DNA of 64,000 nt from Limanda limanda (Eukaryota > Chordata > Actinopteri > Pleuronectiformes > Pleuronectidae). This document shows, piece by piece, positions 46,606 to 59,066 of the stretch. The DNA lies in assembly GCF_963576545.1 (NCBI RefSeq), contig NC_083655.1:1900922-1964921 (forward strand). The letters are read 5' to 3'. A program made the translations under genes and the position numbers. Below the pieces are notes generated by a model, which ran no database searches, was not told where the DNA came from, and was given only the letters and a program-made list of their open reading frames with translations. Each line of letters begins with the position of its first letter. Within the stretch, counting starts at the first letter, position 1.

Positions 46606-48225
46606 TGATCTGACTTAGAACAATGAGTCATAAAGCGTGAGACTAGCCTAGGGAGACCCCTCACAATAAAATTCCAGCATGGAGATCTTATCTCCATGTG
46701 AGAGGAAATCACTTCCTGGGTCCCCCACTGTAAGGCACTCCCTGAGACTTGACTTCTGACCCTTCAATTGGCCGAAGGCCACACTGACCCCTGACCCCTC
46801 CTCCAAGGAGGCCGGCCTCCTCCCAGGGGTACAAAACCCCTGGACTCACAGAAACCTTTCTCTTTTCACTCAGATGCCCAAGCAACAACAAAACCCCTAG
46901 GGGTTTTACTAGTTAACTCGGTATTTTTAAGAGACTCTCTTTGTCCTCGCTCTCTCCACTGCTCAAGTCGTATTCGACCTCCAGAGGCCGAACTACACGA
47001 CTCAGCAAGCTAATGGAGGCGATAAGACGTTTGTTTAATATCATTTTATTTGAAGTCGTTTCATTTTCTTCTTTTATCTCAGTCTAAGTTTTATTTTGAA
47101 AGGACATTTTCCTGTTTTAACTTGAAAAGACCAAACAGGAATCTCACTCGCGAGACACGGACTTTACTATTTGTCTTTTTCCACACGAGCTACAACGGCT
47201 ACAAGCAGCTGCACATCCCTGAAGAAGAAGGACGACGTCATCCCGTCGAGGCAGCAGGAGAAAATCCGCTCTTCTTCAGCCCTGCGCGACGCCCGCTGCT
47301 CCAGGCGGAACAGCGGGAGCCCGCCTAAGAGACTACGAGCTATTCACTGGACTTCCGGGCTATTCGCGCGGAACGCGCACGAAACCCACGAAATCACGGT
47401 CACAGTAAGAGGCTTTATTGTCTGGGCAGATGTTAGTTTAATACGTAGCGTATTGTTTTGATACTTGAATGTATTTTGTTTGTGGAACCTCCGTGTTTCT
47501 CCATTGTTTTAGCCGGCCACTACTCCGAGCCGCTACTTCCGGTTTTCGGTTTGACGGAAATGTTTTGTGTTACAGTGAATAGGGCCGCGAGAAGCGCCTC
47601 CGCCCGCACTGTTAACGTCTGTGTGAGTCTGCAGTGATTTTACCGATCAGAACCTCAGCCCACAACGTTCGCTTGAGGGCTGAGTGGTTAAATCACTGTT
47701 GACCTATCTCCGGCGTGTTTTAAGAGCTTCTTTGAACTCTCCTGGCATGTTTTCTCTCTCTCTCTCTTCTCCTGAACCTGTTACACACGTTCCGATCTGT
47801 ATTTATAATACAATTCATGTCACATAGTTAAATCTATACTTAGAGAGGCTGAACACATCTGGAAACCATGCGGCCCAGGGCCAAAGCAGAGACAAAGAAT
47901 TCTCTTTGTCTGAAAATCCCTTTGTGTAATTCATGTGACGACCACCAGTGTGAGCTCCGGCCACATGGTGTCATTAACATAGACTCCATCTTGAATAACG
48001 CAAGTTAACCCACCATTTTGAGTCTATTATTGCCATGCCTCCTATCTCTCTCCTCCCATTCTGGCTCTAAATTCATAACGGCTCCGCCATCTTGTTTTGT
48101 AGTCAATCCGCCATTTTGAGAGTTTTTAGGCCTTGATTCCACGAATCATGATCGGCCGCCATCTTAGATGTGACGTCACGACGATACTGCGTCATCGCCA
48201 CGCCCCCTTCTTTTTCTCTCTCTCT

Positions 48226-48291
<66 letters not shown>

Positions 48292-48997
48292 TAGACACAG
48301 ACAGATACACACACACACAGATACACATAGATGAATACATGTGTTTTCTAAATTGTGATAAATGCTGCTGCTGTTGTGATCTTTGAAATATGGGAGTTTG
48401 TTAAGATGATGAATCATTAAATAACACTAACTTTATTTCACACACACACATAGACACATACACACAGAGAGACACTTTGACACAGACACACACACACATA
48501 GAGACAGACATAAATAGGTAGACCGCAGGTTGTCCATGTATTTTCTGAATTGTGATAAGTGCTGCTGCTGTGTTTATCTTTGAAATATTGGAGCTTGTTA
48601 AAATGATGAATCATTGAATAACATTATAACTTTATTTCCCCTTTTAATAAATGCTTTTGTAATTAAAGTATCTGTAGTCTGTGATTATTTGTGCATATGT
48701 GTGTGAATACAGCTGGATTACGATAGCCTGTGCTCGAACTTAGAAGCCTTCACTGTTTATTAAGTAATCGTTAATATTAAAATATTGACATTATTAATTT
48801 GACATTTATCACTATGAGACTGATAATTATAGTTTGACTCGTTGGTCCCTGGAAACCAGGGTGGTGCCCCTCTACGATAAGTTATGGCCTTATCATTTTT
48901 TAAATTATTTTTAATAAATAATCTTTTATTATTTTAATAATCATATTTCATGATTATTAATAATTAGCCAACGTCAGTCTACTCGTATTGCACAACA
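46606..48997 (+). repeat. 5' LTR, about 2.39 kb
   Basis: It matches the 3' LTR from base 18 of that copy onward; the first 17-19 bases (TGTTGGGGAAGGCCCAGTG) are missing. A segment of about 475 bp (roughly 47,490-47,970) is absent from the 3' copy. It includes a (CA)n tract at 48,232-48,288 and a possible polyadenylation signal AATAAA at 48,647. Confidence 0.88.
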
Positions 48998-49001
48998 TAA
49001 A

Positions 49002-49019
49002 TGGTGCCCCCTGTGAGGC
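49002..49019 (+). promoter_or_regulatory. Putative tRNA primer-binding site
   Basis: TGGTGCCCCCTGTGAGGC lies four bases after the 5' LTR end. It begins TGG, the complement of a tRNA 3' CCA end. The tRNA was not identified. Confidence 0.6.
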
Positions 49020-49837
49020 TATCAAACTCCAGCTGTATCATAATACCGTGTACAATAATCCAGATTCTTTTTTTTCCAGAAATTGATTTTTTTTGAAAAA
49101 TTTAATTTTTTTCGAAAAATTTCAAATTTTAAATTTTTTTTTCAAAACTTTTTTTTTTGTCCTCATTTTGAATTGATCATGATTAGTTGTTAAAGAAGAA
49201 AATAATTCTGGAAATTTATTCTTTTTTGCAAATTTTTATTTTTAATTAATTTGAACCTTTGCCAAACCGGTATACCAGTGCCCTGTGTATCCGTAATTGG
49301 TTGCTTCTAGCATATAAGTGGTTGTGTCATCTCAATGCACAATAATTATGATTAAATTTTGAAGAGAGACATAGGTTCGAAACTAGGTTCTCTTTGAAGT
49401 TTCTTTATTCTTAATTCCCTTTGCTAAGCATACTTTTGTGTAACTATGGTTGGTTGCTGACTGCGTTTCAGTAGTTGGTAATTTTTTTATAGGAGATTTT
49501 CTGCATGCTTTTTGATCTTAAGGAGACAAACTAGATTTGAGAGACTAGTTTTGAGAAGACTATTTGTTGAACAACTAGGTCTTAAGGATTGAGCCACAGA
49601 GCTATCCTTCATTGCTACTATATAGACACAGGGTGAAGCTCACCTGTGCATCTTGTTGTGTAGTTTTTAATTAAGTGTTTTCCCCGCTTTTATCCAAGCG
49701 AGCGTGAGCAGTCCACCAGGTGTCTTTTCGCACTCAGAACATGAGTAGCATGTACCACCATGGGGCAAGCGCTCCCTCAGGACCAGAGGTCCTATTAGAG
49801 ACTGTAGCCAGTCTGATTAATTTTTTCTAATGATGCG

Positions 49838-51175
49838 GTGAGTGAGTTGAGTGAGTATAATTTAAGTACCTGCGATTGTAAGATCAAGAACTTTCCATGC
49901 ACTCATCAACCCCACTGGCCCGCATCCGAAAATACCCCATGCTCTGGGTCAACTGACACTCCTCTACCAGCAGAGAGCCGAGCTGCAGGCCCAAGAACAT
50001 GCGAAGGCGCTCAGAGCCATGCAAGCAGCATGTCGAGCGGAGCAGGAGAAAAACTCCCACCTGCGGCATATCATCGAGACCCGCAAAGAAGAGGACCAGG
50101 CGGTGCAGGAGCACGCACAGGTCAAAGGTCAGCAGAATGGGGGGCACAGTCAAACAGAGCTGCCCCCCCCCTCAAGCTGATATCCCTGATGACAGGGCCA
50201 GGAGCTGACGTCATTCCTGGTGGAGCCAGCGGAACAGAGACACTGGGAGAAAAGCTGCGAGCACAGCTACGCAACCCTCATGCAGAGGAAGCTTTGCTCT
50301 GGTGGGCCAGACACACCCAGCAGTCAACCGCTCCGACCCACTCAACACCAAAGGGGGAGCCGGACTCAACCCCTAGACGTGCAGTGACCTGGGACCGCTA
50401 TGAGGCAACATCAAACGCCTGTCCAGCGGACACTAAGCATCCACTCCAGCCAGAACGAACACACCCTGCACGGAGCCATGCTGATCCACACCACGACGAC
50501 GGAAGGACTCCGTCCTGGAGGGCTGAAGGAGATTCCCAGTCTGCCACTCAGGCAGAGGCGCACCATGACTCACGGTCGCGTCCTGGATGGTCCTCCACCC
50601 CCGGTGCAAGAGATGGTGGCCACGAACATGAGTACTGTGGCACATTCGAGTCAAAAGACACTGATGACTCAGCACCCCCTCAAAGAGAGGAAATCCGCAA
50701 CCGGCGGCTAGAGCCCCTTGAAAAAGACATTTATCGCTTCGACCCAGACAACCGAGGGTTTAACGAAGACGACACCGTGGTTCTGGCAGTTCAAGTCCAA
50801 CTAAATGTGGACCCGGCGCTGGAAGATGACAACTTTCCCCACGCCAAGATGAACCCCAGCAAAGAGAACTAGAAACAACGACCCTTCCAACAGGGTGCCC
50901 CTCAAAACCAAGGGGGTGAGGATTTCAACCAGCCCCACAAACAGTTTCGACCTCAGCACCTGAATCCCTCTCAACAGAGAAGTAGGCGCTGGAACCAAAG
51001 GAAACCTCATCAATACCAGGAGTATAGATATGGTGACCGAAATCCAACACATGGGATGCATCCTGGCACAGAGGAATTAATACGGAGATGTGTGGATGAA
51101 GCAATGAGAGACATTGTGCCACATGTTCCTCCAGGCTCCCCTAAGAGACCAGACACTGAACCCCGTCGGCGAAAC
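49838..51175 (+). pseudogene. Degraded gag-like coding region of the LTR element
   Basis: One frame is open from 49,838 to 50,872 but has no ATG near its start. Up to about 50,160 a different frame looks more like protein: it is rich in Gln, Glu, Ala and Lys and resembles a coiled coil (LQAQEHAKALRAMQAACRAE). That frame meets a C8 run at 50,163 and then a stop, which suggests a one-base frameshift. After a stop at 50,872 a basic, Gln- and Arg-rich stretch continues to about 51,175, as in nucleocapsid-like ends. No zinc knuckle was seen. The gag assignment rests on position after the primer-binding site and on composition. Confidence 0.45.
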
Positions 51176-51964
51176 TAGGAGCAGACGCCCTCCTTCTCCA
51201 CTCCTAAAGATGACTTCATTGACTGGGAAGAACAAGGCGCTGCCAGAAACCCCTCTCACCTCCACACCTGAAAGAGGGGGGGGAAGAAATCCCAATTTAA
51301 AACAAAGACCGCTCAAACCACTCACTCCATCAATAGCTGCATGCTTTAGACCCTCTGTCAGTAAATTGTATAACGTACTTCAAGTAGTGAACCTCCTTAG
51401 ACCTCGTTGAGGATTTTGAAGTCGTTACCACTACGGTTGTGCAGCCCTCACGGGTACACTTGGCAATTCAGTCTTGGCAGTGCAATTTCAATATCTGTAG
51501 ATTTGCAAACCTAGAAATAGGATTTACCATATATTCACAGATTAGCGAACAACAGAACGTGACTCGCCGTTCTAAATGTTTTGGTTTGACAGAATAACAC
51601 ACATGTTTACCTCAAAACACCAGCACCTACTCAAACATTTTCTTCTGTTCCTTTTTCCACTTTTCTTTCGTTTCACTCTTCACCGAAATTCATTGGTATG
51701 TTAACAATAACTGCCGATAAGCATGATGTGAAATTGAAAATGTGCGCCGTGTTTTAGAATATATGTTGTTTTAGCCTCTGTCTGCCCAGAAAATTACCTC
51801 TCTCTGTTTAGACTCATGCCTCAAAGACATTTATGCCTCTCTGCCTCATGATGAACTAACTTTCAATGCTTCAACTCCACTCAAGGATTACCTCTCCTGG
51901 ATTATCACTGGACTCTCGACCCTAGTGTGCCCTGGAAACCGGGTAATGACCCACTTTCCAGACC
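51176..51964. other. Interior of LTR element, non-coding
   Basis: No frame here resembles polymerase or envelope. It ends at the purine tract before the 3' LTR. Confidence 0.6.
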
Positions 51965-51973
51965 AAAGGGGGA
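51965..51973 (+). promoter_or_regulatory. Polypurine tract of the LTR element
   Basis: AAAGGGGGA ends two bases before the TGTTGG start of the 3' LTR, the position from which plus-strand synthesis is normally primed. Confidence 0.7.
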
Positions 51974-51974
51974 T

Positions 51975-53161
51975 TGTTGGGGAAGGCCCAGTGATCTGAC
52001 TTAGAACAATGAGTCATAAAGCGTGAGACTAGCCTAGGGAGACCCCTCACAATAAAATTCCAGCATGGAGATCTCCATGTGAGAGGAAATCACTTCCTGG
52101 GTCCCCCACTGTAAGGCACTCCCTGAGACTTGACTTCTGACCCTTCAATTGGCCGAAGGCCACACTGACCCCTGACCCCTCCTCCAAGGAGGCCGGCCAC
52201 CTCCCAGGGGTACAAAACCCCTGGACTCACAGAAACCTTTCTCTTTTCACTCAGATGCCCAAGCGACAACAAAACACCTAGGGGTTTTACTAGTTAACTC
52301 GGTATTTTTAAGAGACTCTCTTTGTCCTCGCTCTCTCCACTGCTCAAACCGTATTCGACCTCCAGAGGCCGAACTACACGACTCAGCAAGCTAATGGAGG
52401 CGATAAGACGTTTGTTTAATATCATTTTATTTGAAGTCGTTTCATTTTCTTCTTTTATCTCAGTCTAAGTTTTATTTTGAAAGGACATTTTCCTGTTTTA
52501 ACTTGAAAAGACCAAACAGGAATCTCACTCGCGAGACGAGTGAGACACGGACTTAACTATTCGTCTTTTTCCACACGAGCTACAACGGCTACAAGCAGCT
52601 GCACATCCCTGAAGAAGAAGGACGACGTCATCCCGTCGAGGCAGCAGGAGAAAATCCGCTCTTCTTCAGCCCTGCGCGACGCTCGCTGCTCCAGGCGGAA
52701 CAGCGGGAGCCCGCCTAAGAGACTACGAGCTATTCACTGGACTTCCGGGCTATTCGCGCGGAACGCGCACGCAACCCACAAAATCACGGTCACAGTAAGA
52801 GGCTTTATTGTCTGGGCAGATGTTAGTTTAATACGTAGCGTATTGTTTTGATACTTGAATGTATTTTGTTTGTGGAACCTCCGTGTTTAACATCATTAAC
52901 ATAGACTCCATCTTGAATAACGCAAGTTAACCCACCATTTTGAGTCTATTATTGCCATGCCTCCTATCTCTCTCCTCCCATTCTGGCTCTAAATTCATAA
53001 CGGCTCCGCCATCTTGTTTTGTAGTCAATCCGCCATTTTGAGAGTTTTTAGGCCTTGATTCCACGAATCATGATCGGCCGCCATCTTAGATGTGACGTCA
53101 CGACGTTACTGCGTCATCGTCACGCCCCCTTCTTTTTCTCACTCTCTCGCGCACACACACA

Positions 53162-53201
<40 letters not shown>

Positions 53202-53909
53202 TAGACACAGACAGATACACACACACACAGATACACATAGATGAATACATGTGTTTTCTAAATTGTGATAAATGCTGCTGCTGTTGTGATCTTTGAAATA
53301 GGGGAGTTTGTTAAGATGATAAATCATTAAATAACACTTACTTTATTTCACACACACACACATAGACACATACACACAGAGAGACACTTTGACACAGACA
53401 CACACACACATAGAGACAGACATAAATAGGTAGACCGCAGGTTGTCCATGTATTTTCTGAATTGTGATAAGTGCTGCTGCTGTGTTTATCTTTGAAATAT
53501 TGGAGCTTGTTAAAATGATGAATCATTGAATAACATTATAACTTTATTTCCCCTTTTAATAAATGCTTTTGTAATTAAAGTATCTGTAGTCTGTGATTAT
53601 TTGTGCATATGTGTGTGAATACAGCTGGATTATGATTGCCTGTGCTCGAACTTAGAAGCCTTCACTGTTTATTAAGTAATCGTTAATATTAAAATATTGA
53701 CATTATTAATTTGACATTTATCACTATGAGACTGATAATTATAGTTTGACTCGTTGGTCCCTGGAAACCAGGGTGGTGCCCCTCTACGATAAGTTATGGC
53801 CTTATCATTTTTTAAATTATTTTTAATAAATAATCTTTTATTATTTTAATAATCATATTTCATGATTATTAATAATTAGCCAACGTCAGTCTACTCCTAT
53901 TGCACAACA
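51975..53909 (+). repeat. 3' LTR, 1935 bp
   Basis: It has complete TGTTG...CAACA ends. Relative to the 5' copy it lacks about 475 bp and has small differences (for example a 9-bp duplication near 52,535 and loss of five bases near 52,072). Confidence 0.9.
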
Positions 53910-53914
53910 TGATG

Positions 53915-54383
53915 TTAAACGAAGCTGTGTAAATAAAGTTAAAATACTTGTATATATTTTGCATTATTGAGGGAAATTGTCTTTGGCTTCAAAATTACAC
54001 AGTTTTAACAAACTTGAATAATTTCACAAAAATAAATTATATGAAGACATTAATCCGAGTGACTACTCGCTTATTTACATTTTTATATAATTGTTTTTTT
54101 TGTATTTTTATTTTCCTGACTACAACGGTCGGTCGTAGCTCCGCCCCTCGTCCTACGTACCTTGCGTGGCGCCTCCCATCACGTGTCATCTCGGGTGTGT
54201 TTCCTCAGATCGTTGAATCAAAGACTCAAAGTTCATCATGTCATATATTCTTTTTATAATTAAAAACTGGTTTAATAATCTATCTACTGGTTTAATAATA
54301 TATCTCCGAGATTTCATTATACTTCATTATACCCCCCTCCCTCTAAAATGGTTTGCCCCGGGTCAGTTTAAAGTTGGTGGCGG
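53915..54383. other. Spacer between the LTR element and the LINE
   Basis: AT-rich with a GC-richer patch at 54,120-54,190. No gene recognised. Confidence 0.5.
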
Positions 54384-54519
54384 GAAGAAGAAGAAGACTT
54401 TTTGACTTTTAAATAACTTTATTTAAGAGACATTGTCAAATAGCTCTTAATTACTCAAAATTTTTTGGAAAAGACAAGGGATAAAAACATTATATACACG
54501 CACACATCATACACCAACC

Positions 54520-57500
54520 CTAAAATGTTAAAACCAGAGACTGGTTCTCCCCCAGTGAGCACAGGACCTGTCCCACCCCCCACACAGCCCTGAAACCCTC
54601 CAAATTGCTAGTCAGTGTAAAATACGCATGTTCAATGCTCAGCCGAGCTGCCACAAACCCCCTCAAACAGCGCAGTGGATCTGTCCATCCTCCCCCAGCC
54701 ATTTTGTTTTTTCTACTAATCCAGGTTGCCATCTTTGCATTAGAAAAAAGAAAATTCATTAAAACCATAGTATGTTTTTGTCTTGCTGTGTACTTGGGTC
54801 CAAACACAAAAAGTGGCAACGAGAAAACCTCTCCTAACCCCCCCACCCACTCCTGCAGCTGTTTAAACATGTCAGCTAACCTGGGACAGGACACCACTAA
54901 GTGCTCCAGGGTCTCAGGCAGTGAACAGAATGGACACCCCCCCTCAGTGCTTGGGTCCAGGTGAGCTCTGTATCTGTTTGTAGCTAGAGCTCCATGTATA
55001 ATTCTCCACTGGATGTCTGCCATCCGTCTCTCCACCGGAGGTTTATACAGGACCCGCCAGCTGCCACTAGGGGAATCGTCTGAGCCAAAAACCTCAGTCC
55101 ATCTGGACTCCCTGACTCCTGCAAGAGAGCGACAGTTCAAGGTCCTTCACGCAGCTGTGGTACAGTTGTTTCCCTCCAGAGGTGTTGAAGGTGCCCAGTG
55201 CTGGAGTCCTGATGGTTAGCAGTCGGCCGCTCTCTTCTCTCCACTCCCCCACTGCAGGACTCACCTTCAGGATAGGGAACACGTATTCCTGTGTTTTGGT
55301 CCACTGGTCCGCCTGACTTTTGTTCTGGGCGAAGGTCCGCAGAGCCTTGGGCAGCGCCTGCCACACCTCGTCCACGAGGCTCCGCAGCACTCTGGTGGAT
55401 CGAATTCCCGTCACCTCTGCCAGCCTCTCAAGTGACGTCCGGGTCAGGTGGCCCAGCTTCACTATTCCTGCCTCCCTGAACTTGTTTTTTACCGTTGTTG
55501 AAGTGGGTGTGGCCGCAGCAGGCGTGCCACAGCCGACCAGCACAGTGTGGGGCCGTACAGGAGCCTCTGGGCTGCCTGCAGTCTGAAGGCAGCAGTCCTG
55601 GAGATGATGTCGGTTAGTCCATGGCCCCCCTCTGCCACAGGGAGGTACAGCACGGACGCCCGCACCCAGTGGTGACCCGACCAGAAGAAGTCGACCAGGA
55701 GCCTCTGTAGTTGCTCCATGAGTCCCGGTGGAGGAGTGAGCACATAGAGTCTGTGCCACAGGGATGCTGCAACCAGGTTATTGACTATCAGACTTCTTCC
55801 CCTGTAGGACAACTGGGGTAGCAACCATTTCCATTTAGACAACTTGACCTGCACCTTCCCCAGCACTCCCTCCCAGTTCTGCCTCTCTATCTCTTCACTG
55901 CCGATAAACAAGCCGAGGACTTTCAACCCTTTTATTCCCCATGTCAGGTTCCCAGGGAGACGGGGTACTCTCCCTGCGTCCCACTGACCAATCACACAGG
56001 CCTCACTCTTACCCCAGTTCACTTTAGCTGACGAAGCCTTTGCATACAATGACAGACTGCCCTCTACTTCCTGTATGTCTTCCTGATCCTGGACAAAGAT
56101 GTTCACATCGTCCGCATAAGCTGATACTACTATCGGGGGGCTGTGAGCCAGCTCAGGCAGTTTTTCAGCAGGGTTAGATCCCCTTTCTTCGGCAGGAGTG
56201 ATATTACAGCTCGTCTGCAGGAGGCTGGAAGAAGCCCCTTCCCAAACGACTCCTTCAAGACATCCAGCAGATCCTGTCCCATAATGTTCCGGAAATGTTT
56301 TAAAAAATCTGCCGGTAATCCATCCAAACCTGGTGACTTGCCTGCAGCCATCTGCGAAACTGCAGTGGTCAGCTCCTCCAGAGTGATGTCCGAGCTCAGG
56401 AGGTCCCTCTCACCTGGACTCAGCTGTGGGAGGTCCTGCAGCAACTCGGCCACAGCTTCAGCGTCACACTCCTCTGCCCCAAACAGGTCGTAATAAAACT
56501 CCACCGCGTGTCTCCTCATCTCGGCTGGTTCTGCTGTTATATTCCCATCCGGCAGCCGGAGACCCACCATGTGCTTCCCCTGGGCCACGGATCTCTCCAG
56601 ATTAAAAAAGAAAGTGGTGGGTGCGTCTATGTCTTTTAATTTCTGGAACCGAGCTCGAACCAGAGCTCCTTTGGCCTTCTCCTGGAGAAAGGAGTTTAGT
56701 TGTTGTTTTTTAGCTTTTAATGTCTCCGTGTTGGTAGGTACACTTTCCAGCTCCTTTATGTCGGCCTCTAGCTGCTCCATTGCTCTTTTAACGTTCCCTG
56801 AAGAGTAGGCAGTGTATTGCTGGCAGAACACCTTAATTTGACCCTTGCCAACCTCCCACCACTGACTCAGGGAGGGAAACAACTCTTTCTTTGATTCCCA
56901 GTTGGCCCAGAACAGTTTAAAATTCCCACAGAAATTTAAATCCTTTAAAAGCTTAACATTAAAATGCCAGAAGGATCCAGGCTTTCTAGCAGGAGATAAA
57001 AGTAGATCTACTAGAACTAGATGATGGTCTGTGAAACCAACCGGGTGAATTTGACAGTTTGTCACACGGGTGATAAAAGGAGCGGATATATAAAATCTGT
57101 CCAGCCGGGCACCATGGATCCTGCCGTCTGTTATCTTTATCCAGGTATACTGCCTGGCTGAAGGATGCTGCCTCCTCCACGGGTCCACTAGATCTGCCTC
57201 CTTGACTGTCTGGCCCAGGAAAGAGGAGGACTGAGGATGGAGCTCCTGTCCTGTTCGGTCCAACTTGACATCTGTGCAGCAGTTCCAATCCCCCCCCATT
57301 ACAATACATTCCCCTTGACCAACACTACCCAGCATGTTTTTTAATAATTTAAAAAGAGTAACCCTTTCAGGACCTTGGTTGTGTGCATACACGTTGATTA
57401 AATTAAAAAATAATACTGTGTATTTCTACTCTTATAGTCAGAAACCTGCCTGCCACGCTCTCTGTGCTGGATAGAATTGTCATGTTTAAAGAGGGAGAAA

Positions 57501-57718
57501 ATAACACAGCGACTCCTGCGCTCAGGTTAGAGCCATGGCTGAGTACGTGCTGCCCCCCCCCACCATACTCCCCAGTCTGTCTCATTCAGGCAATCACTGT
57601 GAGTCTCCTGTAAAAAAAGGACATCCAGCTTTTTTACTTTAAAAAGTTCTGATACTAAAAACCTTTTCTGAGCACTTCTACCCCCGTTTATGTTTAATGA
57701 GGCTACCCGTAATGCCAT
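54520..57718 (-). pseudogene. LINE ORF2: endonuclease and reverse transcriptase, broken
   Basis: The start is ATG at 57,718 (MALRVASLNINGGRSAQKR), the N-terminus of an AP endonuclease, with LFLQETHSD. A frameshift follows near 57,540 at a C8 run. The endonuclease continues with INVYAHNQ, GGDWNC, ARLDRFYIS and the catalytic-type TDHHLV. The reverse transcriptase begins at GKSPGLDGLPADFLKHF and VISLLPKKGDLTLLKN, then jumps at about 56,150 to SPPIVVSAYADDVNIF. The stretch normally holding the fingers and palm between these motifs, roughly 130 residues, is missing. More frameshifts occur near 55,510 and 55,140. The C-terminus has IHGALATNRYRAHLDP and CPFCSLPETLEHLVVSC, typical of the Tx1/L1 group. 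Confidence 0.88.
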
Positions 57719-59066
57719 GAGAGGATAAAAAATACAGCGTAAAAAGACAAACAGGTATATACAGCAGAAAGAAAACACCCAGTGATGAATGGTCATGGTC
57801 AATTTTATTTACAACTTTTTCTTCTCTTGGATCGTATCTTACATGGTAGACCTTTTTTAGCCGCAGTGACATGCTTCCTGAGCCTATACCTTCTTTCTCA
57901 TCCAAGACATCAGTCCCCACCACCTTCTGCAGTGTACTGACTGTCTGAATGAACTTTTTTATGTCTGGGAAGTACTCCCCCACCTCCACTGCTTTGCCAA
58001 ATGATTCATCCAGAAAATCATTGACCTCTTTTAATGAATATAAATCCGCGCTTAGTGAGACGCTGTCAGCTAGAGACACATTATCAGATTCGTAATCTTC
58101 CTCCACATCCATCTCACTAACCTGACTGTTTTAACTTCAGCCTGTGGTTCTGCCTGCTGTGCAGGACCACACTGCATCTCCTGCTCCTGCTCGGCCACAA
58201 CCACCTTTTCTATTACAACCTGTTTCTCACATCCTTTCTTCGACCTCACCGCAGCCACCGGCACTACCGCCACCAGAACTGCCTCCGCCGCACCGGGAGC
58301 CACAGCCTCCGGACCCGCTGCAGCAGAACCAGCTGCCGCAGAGGACGCAGCAGCACCGGCCGACCGGCCCCACGCAGGCCGAGTCATCCCGGCGCTGCCC
58401 TCCCCTCCTTCTGCTCCAGCGCCCCCCCCCCCCCCCCCCCCCAGCCCGTCTTCCGTTCGGACACGTCACTTTCTTGTGTCCCACTTCTCCACACTGAAAA
58501 CACTTCATGCTCCCCGAGCTCGCATACACCATGTAGAACTGCTCCTCGTAGCGAACCCGGAAAGACACGTCTAGTGTCTGCGACTCATTCTCCAGAAACA
58601 TGAAGGCTTGTCTCCTCAGAGACTGGACGTGCTTCAGCTTCGTGTCTCTGCAGCCCAGAGCCACCGCGCGGAACCCACTCGGGAACTTCCCGAACCTCCT
58701 CAGCTCTCGCTCCAGAGCTTCATTGGGGATGAACGGGGGGACGCCGGACACGGTGATCCGGGTGGAAGCTACCGCTAGCGGGGACACTTGAATAAACTCC
58801 TCCTCTAAAGTTAAACCGCTCTCAATTAGCTTAGTGACCGAGTCTGGATCTTTAAAAAAGATCACCAGCGCCTTGTTCATCCTGGAAGCGTAGGAGATGT
58901 TCTCATGTCCCACCTGCACACGGCCAAAAGCACCTGCTCCACCGTGGAGCTGAGCTGAGGCACCAGCCTGACGCCATGTCTCAGGGACATCGGCGGCGTC
59001 CCTGCGGACGCCATCCCCGCCACAGACACGGCAAACACACAGAAAAACTACACTAAACGTACACAA
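57678..59066 (-). pseudogene. LINE ORF1 with CCHC zinc knuckle, frameshifted
   Basis: The main part lies at 58,430-58,960. It contains an RRM-like region (MNKALVIFFKDPDSVTKLIE, ITVSGVPPFIPNEALERELR) and the knuckle CFQCGEVGHKKVTC. A run of about 19 C on the plus strand at 58,423-58,441 shifts the frame. The C-terminal part is found in other frames down to a stop at 57,678, overlapping the ORF2 start by 41 bp. It would bind element RNA if intact. The true start codon is unclear. Confidence 0.75.

Larger units (their letters stand above)
46606..53909 (+). mobile_element. Non-autonomous LTR retroelement with long LTRs, about 7.3 kb
   Basis: Two direct repeats of 2.39 and 1.94 kb flank a 3-kb interior. 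The 3' LTR begins TGTTGGGG and ends CACAACA, giving the usual TG...CA ends. A TGG-starting primer-binding site follows the 5' LTR, and a purine tract AAAGGGGGA precedes the 3' LTR. The interior has only a broken gag-like coding region. No protease, reverse transcriptase, integrase or envelope was recognised. The element needs enzymes from elsewhere and is now decayed. Confidence 0.88.

Noticed and set aside
47050..47461. Frames of 92-103 codons repeated at 47.1 and 52.5 kb
   Set aside because: They are the same part of the two LTRs. The duplication explains their conservation, and there is no coding signal beyond it.
50400..50872. The region after 50,400 as a host gene
   Set aside because: It lies between matched LTRs after a primer-binding site and has no splice sites or family match, so it belongs to the LTR element.
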